In this document: one piece after another, positions 12,276-24,038 of the stretch
How the letters are laid out: each line of letters begins with the position of its first letter
Numbering within the stretch: position 1 is the first letter of the stretch
Source of the DNA: Oxyruncus cristatus
Taxonomy: Eukaryota; Chordata; Aves; Passeriformes; Cotingidae
Length of the DNA: 64,000 nucleotides
Direction: 5' to 3'
Assembly (NCBI GenBank): GCA_013399855.1
Contig: VXAY01007414.1
Coordinates: 1,321,377 to 1,385,376, forward strand
Notes under the pieces: generated by a model
The model's input: only the letters and a program-made list of their open reading frames with translations
The model's database searches: none
What the model was told of the DNA's origin: nothing
Made by a program: the position numbers and the translations under genes

Positions 12276-14189
12276 TCCTATGTCTCCTGCTGGATTTTTT
12301 CATTACGAGATGTGTTCTTTTAACTACTGTAACCTAAAAATACCAATTCCATCACCAGACCAATACCCCAGACTCTTTTTGAGGCAATACTCAGCATCAC
12401 CATACAAGGGTAAATCTGCCATCTGGTATTCCATAACTTATCTTTACAAGATAGATTTAGTTGCTTTTTTTCTCCTCAGACAGGGTCAATTTTTTTTATG
12501 TTTTGTTTTGTCTTTTTATTCCACAAGTACTTAAATTAACCATAGACTCAATTCAGCCTTCAGCACAGCAGGGAAAGCAGTCAGGGCACTTGCCAAGAGA
12601 GCCCAGACTATACAATGGCAACAATTTAAAAGGCCCATGAAGTGAAAAAGACAACCAATACAAAAACTAAGATTTTAGTCATGATGTGTCCCCTGGCCCA
12701 GGGCCTCCTTCCTTCAAAATCTGCCACCTGTCTGCTCTATTTTCCTTCCACCCTCTGAAGTCTTGTCTAGTGTGATAGCAGCAGCAGAGAAAGAAAACCA
12801 AACTATGCTGTCAAAGCAGCAGCAGTCAGAAAGCTTTTACCTGAAATGGGATTTTTTTGTGTGTGTGTCATTTCTTTATAGGAGAATTTGTCATTAACCC
12901 CTGTGCTCAGTACCTGCACAAAGTCTAGCTAGGAGATCTGTATATGGAAATACAGAGGGGGAGAACATGTGGGGATGTTACTGTCCTTACCTCGATGAAG
13001 CTCTTCATTTGTCGCTGGGAGAGGGAACCTTTTTGAGCTCTACTCACACAGGAGTGTGAAGCTTTGCTCTAAACCTGTTCCCCCGAGCCGCATGGAGCCT
13101 CCCTGAGAGACTGTGGGCTGGAACAGATTTGCCCAACTCTGTTTAGCAGAGAATCCTGTCTGCGCTTAAGACAGGCAGAGAGAGAGGTGTGAACACTGGC
13201 ACATGATTTTGAAGTCCATACCTGTAAAGAACAGCAAGACTGTCTACAAAAGTGATTGCTTTGCTCAACACTCAGTGGTTAGTAGCTGATGAGGGGTTGA
13301 TACAGAAATAACAGTGTAACTGGGCTCTTCTGCAGCTTCTGCAAATCCTCAGCCCAGGATCCACACTGGTCAGAGCATGAGAGTGGCTGAGGGGCAGATG
13401 AGAAGCTGAAGTTCTCAGCCCAGCTGGTCTGACAAGACAAGATGGACCACATGGAGACATGGCTGACATGGTGATTGGGTCTCGATTTTAGTGTCTCATG
13501 AATGCTGCTTGCTCTTCTGCCAGTGTCCTCCAGGAGGGTCCCAGAGAGAATCCCTCACCTATCCTAAAGCCCCCAGCTCCAGCTAAGGCAAGTTTAAGTA
13601 TCGAGTTAGTTGTAATGAACATGCTCCAGCATGGTTAAGGAAGAAACAGCAAGACAGAGCTCAAGAGAACATGTATCTTTTATCTGACTCACCCAACCTA
13701 ACTGCCAAGTAGAAAATCATTCTAGGTAGAAAGTGAGCCCCACAGAAAGCCACAGAACACTGTCTTTAATGTGTTAATGTCTTAGACTTACAGTGACTGA
13801 CCATCAACTTTATACCTGACCAACCTAATAAAGGGAGTAATTCATCCATTAAGGGAAAGCCAAGTCCTGCAGAACGTCTGCAGGTTGTGGCACTGTTCAT
13901 TACAGCACTATAGGATACAGGTTTATAGATTTTACCCTGTACTTTGGAGTAAGAAATTGGGTCTGAGATTAGACTCAGAAGAAAAGGAATACTCTTTTTT
14001 ATTAGAATAAAAGCCTTGCTGCTGAAATTCTTGCTTCACAAAGAAAGATGAAAAAAAAACTGCTCTGTAAATTCATATTGCATTAACTGTTTTCTGGTCT
14101 GGGAAGCTGGTCTAGGAAGCGGAACAGCTGACTGGAGGGCGGAGCCGACTCCGCGACGTGGGATTTAAACCGCTGCTGGGAACAGCACG
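12276..14189. other. Intergenic stretch downstream of GAD2
   Basis: I see no coding exon. Short frames present are chance frames. The last 100 bases, about 14095-14189, are GC-rich (ggagccgactccgcgacg region) and directly abut the CR1 copy. Their origin is unclear. Confidence 0.6.
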
Positions 14190-14830
14190 AGGCTGAGAGT
14201 CGCAGTGTGCCCAGGTGGCCAAGAAGGCCAGTGGCATCCTGGCCTGGATCAGGAACAGTGTGGCCAGCAGGAACAGGAAGGTGATTCTGCCCCTGTACTC
14301 GGCGCTGGTGAGGCCACCCCTGGAGTGCTGTGTCCAGTTCTGGGCCCCTCAGTTCAGGAGGGATATTGAGGTGCTGGAGCAGGTCCAGAGGAGAGCAACG
14401 AGGCTGGTGAAGGGACTTGAGCACAAGCCCTATGAGGAGAGGCTGAGGGAGCTGGGGTTGTTCAGCCTGGAGAAGAGAAGGCTCAGGGGAGACCTCATCG
14501 CTCTCTACGACTACCTGAAAGGAGGTTGTAGCCAGGGGGGGGTTGGGCTCTTCTCCCAGGCAACCAGCCGTAAGACAAGAGGACATGGCCTTAAGCTGTG
14601 CCAGGGGAGGTTTAGGTTAGATATCAGAAAGAAATTCTTTACAGAGAGAGTAATCAGCCATTGGAATGGGCTGCCCAGGGAAGTGGTGGATTCTCCATCC
14701 CTGGAAGTTTTCAAGACGAGGCTGGACGTGGCATTTAATGCCATAATCTAGTAACCACAGTGGGGTTGGATCAAGGGTTGGACTTGATGATCTCCGAGGT
14801 CCTTTCCAACCCATCTGATTCTATGATTCT
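14190..14830 (+). mobile_element. CR1 LINE, 5'-truncated 3' end with open reverse-transcriptase tail
   Basis: This is the 3' end of a CR1 non-LTR retrotransposon. A frame from about 14215 to 14751 is uninterrupted and reads as the C-terminal end of the CR1 ORF2 polyprotein, with motifs [51 protein letters not shown] and [10 protein letters not shown]. After the stop comes the short conserved 3' UTR (gggttggacttgatgatct) ending in the CR1 terminal octamer-type repeat ATTCTATGATTCT. The 5' junction is approximate. The open frame suggests a relatively young copy, but at this length it lacks the catalytic part of the transcriptase and cannot be autonomous. Confidence 0.93.
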
Positions 14831-17712
14831 CCAGGCATAGAAAAGTCACAAGTCAAGCAAGAATGGAAACCTCCAGGTCTACCACTACTCTGCTGCCCCT
14901 CTGCATGTTCTCACTCCAACTGATGCCTGATGCAGAGAATTCCAAAGGCATTCAGAGACCTAACTTCCATGATGTGAACCCAGATTGCCTAACCCCAGTC
15001 CTTTAGTCACTTTCAGCCTGTGACCCCTAATCTCCTATGGATAATTTCCCAGAGGTCTGTGACCAATAATCAGGAATGGCAATTTCAGTGTACTGCTCTG
15101 CAGGATGTGAAATTTCCGAAGAAGTCCTCACATTCCATAGAAAGATTTTAGATGCTCATGACTCTAAAGGCTTGAAAACCACACAACTGGGCAACCTTTC
15201 TTTCCAAAACACTTCATTTGGCATTATAAGTAACAGGGTCTAGCATGCTACTGGCATACTACTATTGCCTACACTGGGCACTACAATCATGCAAGATTTA
15301 TTTTAACTATTTAGCTGCAGAAAGATATGTTCTGCATAACAAGCATTAAATTAACACACAGGACAGGGAGTATAAGAGTACATATACTTAATTTGCCCCA
15401 TTACCCTAGAAACTTTTATCATTTTATATGATCCTGTATCAGTACATTTCCATTTTCTCCCACTTCTACGCTGTCTGCATGATGGACTTCTATTTTCCTA
15501 CCCATCCTCCTCTGTCCTGGTAATGAAAGCAGTTCTGGAAGAAAGAACAGATGTTTGGGACTTGATGTAAACATATTTTTGTTTCTCTGAGAAACTAAAA
15601 GGAAATGGCTTATGATAAAACAGTTTGGTGCAGACTGCAGCTTTTTAAAGACAGTCTATAAAGAGTGATGAGGCAGTGTGGCTGGGGACTGCACTGGGGC
15701 TGCCCAGCAGAGCTCCCCAGGTTCTCCTGTGCTGAGAGGCAATGCCCACCATGGGAAGTGACTCCACAATAGCCTCTGCCAAACAGCTACTCCAGCTAAT
15801 TTCCCGGTTCAGATGAACCACACTGCTGTGTGTATTGCCTTGGCAGCCAGCAGAAGCCCGAGCCTGATAGCAGTAAAAGCTGTAACCCTGTCAGCTCCAG
15901 ATCTGAAAGCATTGAAGAGACTTGGTGCATGGGACTTCAACTCACCTGTGGATTTTTCTCTTTCACCGATGTTTCCTTCTGATCAGAAGAGACTGTGGAA
16001 ATAAAATATGAAGCTTTCGGGCAACCCTCTGTTTGGATTCAGCTTTCAGTGAACTTGACTTTGGAACGTAGGGTGTTCAGAGCTGCTCTGTTTCCATTCC
16101 CAGATGCATGACTTCCACCAGCATGTTTGATAAAACCTCCTGGCTGCAGAAAGCTCAAAGAAACCAGGACAACAGCTCTGCACAGTGCCTGTAGGGAGGA
16201 TTCCTGGAGATTGGACCAATAAAGCTCTCCTTCCTGAGGGAGGTGGGATAGTGCACTTTCCTTCTGCAGCAAACACCAGGTCCCATCTGGGAGCAGAACC
16301 CATCTAGATGAGTTATGAATCTGCATCCCTTATCCTATGGCTATTTGCTCTTGCACCAGCAGTTTGGGCTGCTACTCCAAATAAGCCTGTCTATATTAAA
16401 TTTGGGAGATAGAGAATTAAGCTGTATTAATAATGATACTAATGAGATTTGGCAAGCAGGATATTAATAAAATGCAGAGTTCCTCAGGTAAGCTCCTACT
16501 ACTCAGTGAGTTTCGTGACAGTTCTGAATGAAATTTTTAAACTGCAAGATTATCAGTGTTATTTTCTGTAATAACTTTGGATAAAAATAAAATTGTTTCC
16601 TGTTTTGAGTCCATAGACCCAATTAGCTACCTTAGGAATTCATATCCAACAAGCAAATGACAAATGGCAGGGTTATGATATAATACAAGTGCCTCCATAT
16701 CTCACTCTGTCCTTTTACCTTCAACACAAATAAGTTGCCATACTGATTACTACAGAAATGCTTTCCTTGCTTAAACAAACAGAGATCTGTCTATTTACAT
16801 CTCACATTTACTAAAATTTCAATAGATGTCAGTAGTTGAAAGAAATAATCACATTAAAGTGAAATACGAAATACAAATGATTAACAGTAGTGCTCAAAAT
16901 TGTCAGTCGATGTGCCCACTTTACTTAAGGCCTTGTTTGTGCATATTACAGTTCAGTTTGCACTGATTCATTTCTCCCTTTCCCATTTCTCTGAGTTCAC
17001 AGTGCCATGTTTTTATGACCTCATGTTGCAGAAAAATCTACAAGTACATCATGTATCGTTGACATGACGCTGGCAACCCTAGAGGTATGCACAGATCACC
17101 TCACCACCTTGCCATTGGCTCTGAAACAGCCTGCCTTCTATTTACTGCTGTGATAGACTTTGTCTTCCGCAGATGACAATTGGCAATCACTTTTCTCCTT
17201 TTCTTCAGCTAGTTCAGCTACAGTCATTATGAAAAAAGAGATAAAAATAATCGAACTCAAAAAACCTATCAGTGATTGGAGCTGATTGCAGATGCCTCAA
17301 TTGCAATGCAGCTGAAATTACTGATGTATTACAGTGCTTGAAAGCAATTTTCTTGCAGTAACTCTTAAATAAATTGTAGCTATTGATCACTAGCCTTCAT
17401 ATTTTCTGCACAGAAAGCCTCCTCTTTGTTTACATTGTAGGCAGCCTCGCTTGCTCTCAGGCTTGTTTTTAGAGTGAACCAACTAAACCACTTCTGGGGG
17501 AAACTGGACACATTTGACAAGATAGGTCACCACAGAGTCTGATCCAAGCAGACAGCACAGATGCAGACTGCACCAAGTTTGACTTTTGCATCACAGAGGA
17601 CGTTGCAGTTTAGAAAATATTCCTGCTCTCTCTCGGGTACACAAAAAAATACACTGGTGTCATTCATAGAGACATCATTCTGCAGGCTGTAGCAGAGCCC
17701 TCTTGGAACTCA
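14831..17712. other. Intergenic stretch
   Basis: No exon, RNA gene or clear repeat recognised. Composition is ordinary AT-rich vertebrate intergenic DNA. Confidence 0.6.
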
Positions 17713-17840
17713 AAGAATCACACGATCACTTTCATTGGAAAAGACCTTGAAGATCACTTAGTCCAACTGTTAACCTAACACTGCCAAGGCCACCACTAAA
17801 CCACGACCCTAAGTGCCGTATCTACATCGCTGTTGACTGT
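17713..17840 (-). mobile_element. CR1 LINE 3'-terminal fragment, minus strand
   Basis: Read on the plus strand, it begins agaatcacacgatcact, continues ggaaaagaccttgaagatca and then gtccaactgttaacc. This is the reverse complement of the CR1 3' terminus, as found in the copy ending at 14830, in diverged form. The right edge fades into unrecognised DNA. Confidence 0.8.
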
Positions 17841-18261
17841 GTTGTCCATCATCCTTTGCTGTATTAGTACATAGTCATTGAACGTGAACTAACTCAAAGC
17901 TGTATCTCAAGAAGGATTGCCACAGGAAGAGTAAAAACCAGCAGATAAAATAGGCTGAAGATCAAGAAAGGCCCTCCTCTCTCGTTCAGTGTTTTGGCGA
18001 TTGGGACGTTCAAAAACAACACCATGAGGTCTCAGGTCCAAACTCTAATTTTGTCTAATGAGACCTGAATCCACACCAGCTCACTGCAATAAAGTGATTG
18101 TTGGTGTGTACAGGGGTAAGAAATGCTCTCAAATCCCTTCTGTGGACATGTAGTCTGGGGGAAGCTGTGACGGGATGGTACAAAACTGGTTGATAAATGT
18201 GCCCAGAGAGTTTTTTGTAGGTGGCACAGAGAATGGCTCTGTGTAAGTCTGTCCCAGACAT

Positions 18262-18479
18262 GATTTTGTTCAGTTTCTCACTAATGACTCAGACAATGAA
18301 ATACAGACTATGCCTACCAGATGCCTAGATGGTGAGGTGCAAGGTGAGGTGCAAATAGAGAAGTCTGGGGAAAGGGCAACAGTTGAATTCAAATCAATCT
18401 TGACAACCTGGAAAAATGTCTGAAAAAATAGGTTAAAGCTTGGTAAACACAAGTGAAGGGGTGTTACTTCAAGCGGGAC
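18262..18479 (+). mobile_element. Old CR1-like LINE fragment, cut by an LTR insertion
   Basis: Diverged sequence resembles an internal CR1 reverse-transcriptase region. The segment ttcagtttctcactaatgac matches the usual 'FN/VFINDL'-type stretch, and ctggaaaaatgtctgaaaaa with the following aagcttggtaaacacaagtg resembles the segment upstream of the tail. It stops where the LTR begins, so the LTR apparently landed in it. No clear continuation is seen beyond the LTR. Confidence 0.5.
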
Positions 18480-19535
18480 TGTGGTGGGTTGACCCTGGCT
18501 GGACACCAGGTGCCCACCAAAGCCACTCTATCACTCCCCTCCTCATCAGTGCAGGGAAAAGAAAATATAACAGAAGATTCATGGGTTGAAATAAGGACAA
18601 GGAGAGATCACTCACCAGTTACCTTCATGGGCAAAACAGACTCACCTTGGGGAAATTATCCTAATTTATTACCGATCAAATCAGAATAGGATAATGACAA
18701 AATAAAAACTAAATCTTAATACACCTTCTCTCATCCCTTCCTTTTTTCTGGGCTTAACTTCACTTCAGGTTTTCTCTACCTACAACCCTGCAGTAGCACA
18801 GGAGGATGGGGAACTTTGGTCAGTTCATCACACATTATCTCTGACATTCCTTCCTCCTCAGGGGGTTAACTTCTCACACTCTTTCCCTGTTCCAGTGTGG
18901 GGTTACACCCACAGGAGACAGTCCTTCATGAACTTCTCCAACATGAGTCCTTCCCACATGTTACAGTTCTTCGTGAACTGCTCCCACATGGGTCCCTTCC
19001 ATTGAGTGTAGTCCTTCAGGAATAGACTGCTCCAGCGTGGGTGTCCCACAGTCACACGTCCTGCCAGGAGCCTGATCCAGGGTAGGTTTCCCACAGGGTC
19101 AGAGCCTCCTTTGATTGTATCCTCCTGCTCTGAAATGGGGTTCTTCAGGGGCCGCAGGTGGATCTCTGCTCAGCTGTGGACCTCCATGGGCTTCAAAGGC
19201 ACAGCCTTCTTACCATGGTCTTCACTGTGGGCTTCAGGGGAATCTCTACTCTGGCACCTGGAGTTCCTCTCCCACCTCCTTCTTCACTGACCTCACTACC
19301 AGCAGAGTTCTTGCTCTCACATATTCTCATTCCTCTCTCCACTGCTGTTTTTCCCCTTTGTAAACATGTTATCCCAGAGGCTCTACCATCATCACTGATG
19401 GACTCGGCCTTGGACAGCAATGGGTCCATCTTGAATCCAGCTGATATTGGCTCTGTCAGACTTAGAGGAAGCTTCTGGAATCTTCTCACAGAACCCCTGT
19501 AGCCCCCTGCTACCAAAGCCTTGCCACTAACCACA
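18480..19535. mobile_element. Endogenous retrovirus solo LTR (avian type)
   Basis: This 1,056-bp block starts TGTGGTGGGTTGACC and ends CTAACCACA. It therefore has the terminal TG...CA and inverted ends TGTGGT/ACCACA expected of an LTR. Its sequence, with the opening ccctggctggacaccaggtg and repeated ctccaacatg/ctccagcgtggg units at about 18930-19090, matches a dispersed LTR family that I recognise from bird genomes. No internal viral genes flank it, so it is a solo LTR left by recombination. No convincing target-site duplication is visible. An AATAAA lies on the plus strand at about 18701, but I cannot fix the sense strand. Frames inside it (such as 19193-19573) are not genes. Confidence 0.85.
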
Positions 19536-22500
19536 GTCATAGACTGCTGGTGCATTATGTAACAACCTTTCAAAGAAGGGTTTCAATTATTTCTGAAAAA
19601 CGTTTTATCAGCAAGAACAACTACGTAGTCAGTTTGGAATATATGAGTGGGAAAATGGCTTGCACGAGTGACTGAGTCATCCCTCAGATCTAGTCACCAG
19701 TGATGACTGGTGCAGCCTCCATGAGGACATAATACTCAGTTTCAGCCATCACACTTCCAGGAAGACATTAAGAAGACAGCAATTATTATTAGCAATCTAA
19801 AAACATACAATCTTCAAGGAAATACTAAAAGTTGAACTATCTGTGTAAAAACATGTCAAAAATTATAATGAAAGTCAACTAATATTTAGAATTTTGCTAT
19901 AGAGAGGAAAGGATTTTTTTTTTCCTGTGGTCATGAAGGCTCAGACAAGCAATAATGTGTTCAAACTCCAGCAGAAAAGATTCAATTCAATATTACAAAT
20001 AGCTTTCCAGTGATAAAGGTAATAAGGCCTCAAAACAGATTACCTTGGAAGACCATGGGATGCTGGCAATCTTCAGAACAGAGTGGACAAATGGTAAGCA
20101 AGAAACAGCTGATCCCACTTTGAGCAGAGGGATGGACCAGGGACCAGGGACCCTCCTTAAGTCCCTCCTGCAGTATTTTTTCTGTGCCTCTGGGCAATAG
20201 CCCTGGGTTAATCTGTGACTACCCTTAACTCCTTTCAGTGAATCTTTTCAAGAGCGTGTCAGTGCTGTGGATCAGCATGAAGTTAATTTCTAGGAATTGT
20301 AGAAATTCTACTGTAGCAAGACAGCTGCAGAGATCTCAGGCAGTCAGTGTCATAACAGATATAAGGAACTGCACTGATCTCCCTCCTTTGGCAAAGGCGG
20401 TGACCTTCTGACCTGCCAACTTCCCAGACTGCTGCTACCCTGCCTTAACCATGCCGTTGGTTGTCTCCTAAATCACGAACTATTGCAAAAGGCAGCAGAA
20501 AATTCCTTAAAAAAATTCTCAGATCTAAGTACCATGAGATAGGTCAGAACCAGAAATCCAGATTACACTTGTGACTGAGATTTGAAGGTAACAAGGAGGA
20601 GAGAGAGAAGAGGGTAATTTCGGTGGAAAGGCAGACCAAGTGCTCATCTTGACTCCTTAAAACAAGGACTGGGGAAACAAACTCAGTCTTCTGCATTCCT
20701 TTCAAATTTATCCTTTTGTTTTGCCTGTATATTCTCACCACATTATGCACTGGCTCATTAATCATTTGTTTATATAGATGTTACAAGATTTTAAGTAGAT
20801 AAAACAGGTTGAAAGAGCTGACAGTCTTCCTATGCTGGCTGTGCCTTCAGGGCCTGGGGAGGGAGAAGGGAAGAATGGATGTAGGACCAAGGTAGCTGGA
20901 CAGCTGGTTACTATTTCCCTTGGGTCTGGAGAAACGGGACAGCTACTGATGCTGCATCACAGGACAGTCCTGGTCTAGTCTTGGATGAAATACAGAAGCC
21001 AGGTCTGGCTGTGGTGATTCTTCTTTAATTCATCTTTCCATGATTTTGGATTCTCTCTCACCCTGACTCACCTTGAAAATTAGCCCCACACAGTGGTGAA
21101 TAAAGGTGATAAAATACCCCTGTAGCCATAGTTGCTGACAGATAGGTGTTGAAGGAAGGTGCCTGTAAATCTTGCTCCTCTACACCCACACAAGCTGAGT
21201 TTGATTGGGCCCTGCTCAAGTCTGTGGTAAAATTCCCACAGACTGCAAATGGACTTGGACTGAGTTTATGAGCGACACAATTTAAAGGATGTCTTGGCTG
21301 CCTGAACTAATGTCCATCTGTTTTAGTGCCATTTATGACACCTAAAAAATCAGCTAGTCCTGGGGGCTAGGCAGGGACTGACAGACAAATACCAAATGGA
21401 AGCCTAGATTGTCACTGCTACTGCAAAGCAGCTCTTTGGATGAGGCCATTTCTCAGGGACCCTTCCCCAGAGCAGTGCTCATGCATCCACTCTTCACCTT
21501 CCAATCAAGTGGTTTCCCAAGCAGAGGGGTGCCTTTAGGGTCAGCTGGAGTGTGAGGAAGCAGCTGATTGCCCATCCTCATGTCATCCTGCCAGGTCCTC
21601 ATGCCCCGTGGCAGGCAGTGGCCAGTGTGTTTATCTGCTTTCTAGGCAGGGAAGGTGCTGTCAAAACATTACAAATGTCTACAGGATTGAAAAAAAGGGT
21701 TCCTGACCTGCACATATTTTTTGAGGTAAATAGTCAATTTGTATACATGAGGGTATTAAAAGATACACCGTAAACAGCTACTACACTCTGGCAGTCCAAA
21801 TAAGAAAGAATATTTACCTTAAAAAATGAGGAAAAAATTAAGAAATAAACATGAAGAGACTCGGAATAGGAATAATGGACTTTTCAGTTCAAGAGACAGG
21901 TAAGAGAAAGCTTTTTCAAAAATCTATTCAAGTTGAGCTGAAATGAATTTGTGTTGAGGAAACAAAAACTATATATGTGTCCCTCCACAATTTAATTTCT
22001 GGTCAACCAAATTATGTTAAAACTAAAGTTGTGCTTTCTTCAGGAATTACTTAGTCTGTTAAACTTGCTATTTTTTTTAATACAGGTAAGGCTTTCAAAA
22101 GAAACCATAATTCCAAAATTAATGTCACACCTTCGGCTTAGAAATGAAGAAATTACATATCTCAGTCGTGCCTAGATTGTAACCACATTTCTGTCCAGCA
22201 TAGCTAGGAGATCAATCAGAGATGGTTTGATCCAAGTTACAATTGGAGCCCATGTGGCCCTTTTCTCCTCCCATACCACCCTTCATTTCTAGCGGAGTTC
22301 TTCTTTTTTCCCCACATATTTGCCTCCCTGGCCATGGGGAGGGACCCTGCAGTCCATCTGCTAGATGAAATCCCAGCCTTGCAGCAGTCAGCAGTAGAAC
22401 TCTCATCTATCAGATCACAGGATTTCACTGAAGTCCTTGCAGTGTTCTGAACTTGATGGCTTTTTCTTCATGAGAAGGACGATGTTTCTGGACTAGCTAG

Positions 22501-22905
22501 TGGGTGTTTTCTACATCACACAATCGTGATCTGGTTCTTCTCACAAGAAGGCCTCCAGTGGCAGGTTTGACTGCTTAATAGAAACCGGAATTTGACAGGG
22601 GAAGGGACAGAAAGCTGCTGGAAGCATCAGACGTCAATAATGCAGAGCTCCACTGTCCTAGAAGACTTGAAGGATTTACCTAACACATTGGTACCCATGC
22701 AGGAGGGCCACAAAATGTGCCATCATTTAGAAGATGTATTTCGTTGTTAGTCTTTCCTGTAATTTCTCTCTATTTTAGTTGTATTTGGGAGACTTTACAG
22801 TTTTTGCACTGGTGACTCATTTAGCAACATGAAATGTTTTCTTTCATTCTCATCTTCAATATCATCATTTTTAAAAGAGAGAAGGTGATGCAAGACTGTG
22901 CAATT

Positions 22906-22933
22906 AAATTGTTACATTTAAATTGTTACATTT
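22906..22933. repeat. Tandem duplication, 14-bp unit, two copies
   Basis: aaattgttacattt occurs twice in direct succession. Confidence 0.85.
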
Positions 22934-24000
22934 GTAAACAGACTAATAATACATTGGTAGCAGCTGGGATATGCTCTACCCTTTATTGCTAGCTATCTGG
23001 AGAAAGCTGCTGATAAAATTAAACACCATTTTATATATGATTACAGTGATTCCTATTTTCTTCCTAGTCACATACTTTCATCCAAGCATTTAAATGACCA
23101 ACATTTATAAATTCATTAAATAAAACTGTTCCTCTCATCTTATTTTCTTGTTTCTAATGCATGAATGTCTCTCCTCAGTACCTCATTTTCTTGTATTTTT
23201 TTCCTGTCGTGTTTATACTTACATCATACTTTGTCTTCATCCAAATTTTACTGCCATATGTCTATAAAGATTATGTTTTTATCAATAGTGCACACAACAG
23301 AGATGAATAGCAGTGTGGAATTAAACCCACTAAGTTGTTAATATAAGATACTTTAATTGTACTTTGCACTTTCTGCCCAGAAATATTTACTTTTCTGTAG
23401 AGGGTATTTTACATAATGCAGCTTAAAAAAGAAAAGCTCAAAGCACAGGTACATGGACTGGTTTGAGGAAAAGTGAGTCAGAGAGATTATGGCAGGGCAT
23501 GAAGTCAGGCTTTCACATTTCAGGAATTAATTGGCTGCTAAGAAGGAGTGACTGAAGCATAGGAGGAGAATTAATTTTGGTGGGCACCAACAAAGAGCAG
23601 AGAGATTCCTGATTCTTTTATTTCTCAATCCCACTCCAATAAAAATTAAGTCTATGAAAAAGTTCTTTAGAAGTCAAGGTAAGCTGACGTGAGGACGCTG
23701 TGCTGAAAAGATGATGTCTGCTTGGAGGCTCACCACGTCCAGCCAAGCCTTCTGCTGCAAGTACCACATGCACTGAAGTGAGGCTGGGCTGCAGCCCATC
23801 TGAGCATCCTGGCACAGCAGAGAGCTGAGGTAATGCTTTCTCTAGATCAAGAGAGTGTATGTCAGAAGATGATGTTAAAATAAAAGCTTGCAAGTACTGG
23901 AGATGCTTCAAAGCTAATTCCACTTTCTACAACTTGTCTAATGCGGTTGGCGGCTGAAATCCTGACCATGCTGAAGTCAGAGATAAAAGTGCTGCGAACT

Positions 24001-24038
24001 CCAGAAGACCCAGCACCCCAGAAGACCCAGCACCCCAG
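24001..24038. repeat. Tandem duplication, 17-bp unit, two copies plus partial
   Basis: The unit ccagaagacccagcacc is repeated exactly twice, followed by ccag. Confidence 0.9.

Noticed and set aside
14083..14586. 167-codon minus-strand frame
   Set aside because: It is the antisense shadow of the CR1 reverse-transcriptase frame.
19158..19573. Open frames on both strands inside the LTR
   Set aside because: They lie wholly within a dispersed non-coding LTR and show no protein motif.
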